This document shows, one piece after another, positions 60,266 through 64,000 of a DNA stretch of 64,000 bases. Position 1 is the stretch's first letter, and every line of letters starts with the position of its first letter. The notes below the pieces were generated by a model. The model searched no databases and had not been told where the DNA came from. It worked only from the letters and a program-made list of their open reading frames with translations. This stretch comes from Saururus chinensis (lineage: Eukaryota > Streptophyta > Magnoliopsida > Piperales > Saururaceae): positions 47,099,644-47,163,643 of the forward strand of contig CP141142.1 of the NCBI GenBank assembly GCA_035235625.1, given 5' to 3'. A program made the position numbers and the translations under genes.

Positions 60266-62960
60266 AAATGGTTAATATGCACCTGTTTGTATATTAAAAA
60301 TATGTGCTAAATATATCATCAACTGGGGGGGTGGGCAGGTGATTAAAACCTAAGTTTTATGGCCACATGACCTAAATCGTGCGGCCTATTTAAGGTACAT
60401 GTGCGGAATGTATACTAATGGGACTTTTCTTAGTCATGGCTTTTGATGGTTTTTAACTCACCTTAGTTGTCTCAAAATATTTTTTCTTATATATTTTTGT
60501 GGATAAGTATGACTCCTACATTATACATTGTTCCACATTTAATCCAAAGGGTAGACATCCAACCCCTGTAACTAAACATTGAATTCATTTAGAGGCAAAG
60601 GACGCCTACCTTGGTGGGATGTTAGAGGCTTTTTTATGATGCGTCATGTCATTTTAGTGATTAACCATAAGCCTCTAAGTGTAAAAAATAAAAAAAATGC
60701 TCAAGTCACTTTGTACCTTGGTTTTTGGTTTAATTATCAACTTCAACTCCAACTCCAATTTAACATTACCATGTCTTTCATTTTTTTGAAAAGGACTCAC
60801 TAACATATTGCCAAGTTAGAAAAATGACATGAATCAACCAATGAGATATTGGTGGGATAGTAAGGACGATGCCTTGGGAAGTGGAACCCCCACCTTGCTG
60901 GTCACTGTTATATGTGGTCCCTCATTATTAATATCAACAAGCACACACTAGACAAGTTTTAAGGCCAATTGACTCATTACTAATGATGAAGGCACAGGAC
61001 CTGCATTTGTACATGGGTCCATGCTCTCACATGTGTCGGCAAGTATCTCATTTAATTAGCAAAAACATATTAAGGCATTATATTCTTATAAAAAAAAGTG
61101 TCTCATTTATACATGTCCGTCGGGCGCTTTTAGGTTGTACGATTTTGATTGTGCGGCCCATGTTATTCATAGGGCAGGTGGGTTTGGATCGGCCGCCTGC
61201 CTAGTGATTCATGCTCAAACCGATGGTGCACACGTACGAACTCTATGCAAAGTACTATATGCTCTTCATTTTTTTTAATTTAGTGTGCTCTTAATCTTTA
61301 GATAAATAAGTTAACCTAATTCGAGAGGTCCAGCTTAAACCCTTGTTGGTCCGGTCTAAGGCCGGTCCATGGGCATTTCGGTAATAGCAGATTGTGGAGC
61401 AGTAGTTAAATGGGGTGTGGGTGATGGTGGGGCGTGGGGTGGTTTACTCCGTCGCCGCTCCTATTTCTCAATTCTCATTGGAGTAGACGACCAGCTTTCA
61501 AGTGGCAACCCCATTTGCTGCCCCACCCCTATTTTTTTCCTCATATTTTATCTACCATGAATTAAATGATTATATGCCAATCTTATGATATTATATCTAT
61601 TAATAAATGAGCATCACACCTTGTAATATACCCTACGTTATTGCAAATTTTTGTTTTTTAATATTATATTCTTTTAAAAATCAATCTGACTCCCTCTTCG
61701 GGTGTAAATATTCTACTCTACTCCTACAACATCGTCATGTATGTTAGTGTGTATAAGAAATGATATAATGAGCTACTATAGTTATGAGTTAGGTGAGCCG
61801 CACCAATTATTTTAGCTTCAATCAACCCTTATATATGAATCTGCGGCCAGGATGGACACGTAAATATAGCAGCTAACCTCTCTATATGTTGCGGAGTGTT
61901 GGTGTCAACGAAGCTGGACCTGGTCCACCCAACTGTTGTGGGCAGAAAATGTTGACCCAACCCGGGAGGACCTGAAGGCTGAAAGAGCCTCAGCTCTGAC
62001 CTTCTAGTTCAGAGTCAGATGATTGGCTGGAAGAAACGCAGAAGTTGGAGAAAGAATGGATCTACACACGGCCAATTCAACTCCTTCATGTGGTAAGTCA
62101 TCAGAAAATGACTGCAAGTATAGATGTCTAGAAATAACGAGAGTTGGTTCCACTCGGCCAATTTAATTATGGTTTTTCAACTTATTGCGAGTAGTTGATT
62201 ATGTCTTCAGGTTTCAAGAGTCAAGACCAATTCTAATGATGTTATGGTTTAAAGTTAAAACTGAGATTGATCTGGGTCTTAATCGCCGGATTACCGCCTA
62301 TTGCTCCACAGGATGCATCACAATGAAAACATTGAAAACTCCTGGAAGACATGAGAAGGCATTATGCAATCACTTGGGAAAGTTAATGAAGATTTATTAA
62401 TATAGAGAGTGAAAGTGATCAGAGCTATCAACATAAATAGTTCTACGTTCCCTCCCAAAGAGATGAAGCTTTGAGAAGAAAGTGGTGCTACCTCACATGG
62501 TATCAGACTGCCAAAAAGACACCTTATCATGGCAAATGAGACAGCTTGATCTTTACAAGACCATTATTATCAAAAACAGTATTGCTTATATAAATCAAAG
62601 GAATATCATATGATGAGAACGAAGAGCAGATGGCTACCAGCTAGACATGTGCAGGGATACTGTTTTTTTTTTTCTGATGGGAATGCAAGAATACTGTTGG
62701 CTGAACCAAATATTTGAATATTCAGGGACTAAGACCATTCCAATGCTCCTTTTCGCCATGCATAAACTGAACCAACAGTTGGGATATTACGATTCATATA
62801 ATTTGATTGTGAGAATGTGATTCTGTAGTAGCAAGTGTTCAGAATCTTCAACCTAACTTCATAAAAGCAGATAAAATTTTGGAAAAAAAAATATCGAGTT
62901 GGCCAAAAGAAAGAGGTCAATTCACTATTATAAGTTTTATAAGAAAGCAAGAAAACGATG
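60266..62960. other. Intergenic DNA, no gene recognised
   Basis: Mixed AT-rich sequence without supported reading frames, tRNA genes or definable transposon ends. Short open frames lack family motifs. Confidence 0.4.
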
Positions 62961-63168
62961 TACTACTTCTATCCCAAATTAATAGTTTTATTTGGCAACA
63001 AAGGTTGTTCCATATTAATAACTCTATTTTGTTCAATTTAAGCAATTTGGTACTTAAAAAAAAGTATCATAAGCTTATTTTTCCTTCTCATAGATGAGTT
63101 TCACCGTTTTATAAAAACTACTACTTTTTCAAATATAACTATTCTATTCTATAGGACGAAGGGACTAT
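62961..63168. mobile_element. Stowaway-like MITE pair or composite
   Basis: TACTACTTCTATCCCAAATT at the left and ATAGGACGAAGGGACTATA at the right, with a second start-like word (TTCCATATTAATAACTC) inside. About 208 bp, suggesting one copy inserted in or recombined with another. Confidence 0.5.
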
Positions 63169-63236
63169 AATCTATGAAATGGCCTTCTATCATTTCTTTA
63201 ATAAAAACAATAAGTTGCCCCTATATGTCTATAACA

Positions 63237-63340
63237 TACTTCCTCTGTCCCACATTAATAGTTTCATTTGGTTTTTCAAAATAAATTTTAATTTATTTTA
63301 AAATTTTAAATAGAGCTATTAATATAGGATGGAGGAAGTA
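63237..63340. mobile_element. Stowaway-like MITE (best preserved copy)
   Basis: TACTTCCTCTGTCCCACATT and AATATAGGATGGAGGAAGTA are clear inverted ends; 104 bp, with TA at both borders as expected for Tc1/mariner targets. The interior matches the 60155 copy (TTTTTCAAAATAAATTTTAA). Confidence 0.75.
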
Positions 63341-64000
63341 TTACAAATGTCAATTATCTTGACTTTCAAATTTAAGTGCTTGATTATATGATATATCCTA
63401 ATAAAAGTAAAAAATGCATTATATATCTCATACATTAATAATTTCATATTTATGTACGTAACATAATCATCCTCCAAAGTTACTAAACACGTTTGCCAAA
63501 ATGAAAATCCAATTGATTTATTCTCTTTCCTATCCAATTAATTAGTATGGTAAATAATCCTGCCTAAAATACCATGCTCATCTCTGCATATTGATGTTTT
63601 CTGCTTCAGCTCTATCCAACTCTAGCTTCAATATTTAAAGGTATGTTCCATATCCATCAAGGCACAAAGCCAAGCAGGCCCCCTTGTTCCTTGCCACTCA
63701 ATATATTCTATCTTCGATTACACATAAAATTTCATTTCACTTAGAGTAATCTATTCATTTAGCATACAAATCTCTTTCACCGAGTAAGTTGAAGGAAACT
63801 AACATTGTTCAATAACTGTTAGAGAAAAAAACTGAGAGCCTCATCCGGGCTATCTCAACCAACATTTATTTTATTTTTTAACCTGTCATAATCATATGGC
63901 TGCGCATTTTGCCAGGACCCTGATTCTCATGTGTTTTTGACCTATGCAACTCCTTCGCATATGCAAGCAAAATTTTGTACGGTTTTAACAGTTTCCATCA
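63341..64000. other. Intergenic DNA at window edge
   Basis: No coding region was seen. The stretch 63600-63720 (CAATATTTAAAGG followed by a C-rich, CAAAGCCAAG-type leader) could be an upstream region of a gene beyond the window, but nothing here proves it. Confidence 0.25.

Overview
This is nuclear DNA of a flowering plant: spliced genes with GT-AG introns, a plastid-type 3-isopropylmalate dehydrogenase, a class I formin, a plant-style tRNA-His guanylyltransferase (THG1), and dense AT-rich transposon sequence (Mutator-like, hAT, Tourist/Stowaway MITEs, Ty1/copia and Ty3/gypsy LTR remnants). A monocot or early-diverging angiosperm is possible, but the lineage cannot be fixed from the window alone.

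Layout. 1-0.97 kb: decayed copia relic. 0.98-8.74 kb: an almost complete Mutator-like element (MULE) with ~208 bp terminal inverted repeats (TIRs) and a perfect 9-bp target site duplication (TSD). It carries a damaged transposase gene and a second spliced gene of the plant mobile domain (PMD) family. 8.99-10.55 kb: non-autonomous hAT element (8-bp TSD) with a ~1 kb foldback MITE nested inside. 10.56-30.7 kb: a very large THG1-like gene whose 24 coding exons keep one frame for 1014 codons and encode four tandem THG1 units. Plant THG1 proteins I know of have two. A copia element lies in intron 6 and a solo LTR in intron 19. 31.7-39.1 kb: small MULE relatives and pieces of host genes (GRAS, NDR1/HIN1-like, NYN-domain, TolB/DPP6-like propeller), all broken. 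39.7-45.3 kb: long gypsy-type LTR sequence with a nested 1.79 kb solo LTR (TSD TTAAG). 45.9-48.07 kb: a 2.2 kb hAT-type element (TSD CTTAGCAG) that has picked up the 5' part of an acyl-CoA oxidase 1-like gene and ends 68 bp before the IPMDH start codon. 48.1-52.3 kb: complete 11-exon IPMDH gene. 52.9-55 kb: copia scrap and a degenerate tandem duplication. 56.5-59.7 kb: complete two-exon class I formin on the minus strand. 60-64 kb: intergenic DNA with Stowaway-like MITEs.

Three host genes look functional: the four-unit THG1-like gene (tRNA-His maturation), IPMDH (leucine or glucosinolate-type chain elongation in plastids) and the formin (membrane-anchored actin nucleation). They are not a pathway cluster. 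The main novelty is the fourfold THG1 protein, in which only unit 2 keeps all the metal-binding and catalytic signature residues. The second theme is repeated capture of host gene fragments by DNA transposons, including one insertion in the immediate 5' region of IPMDH.
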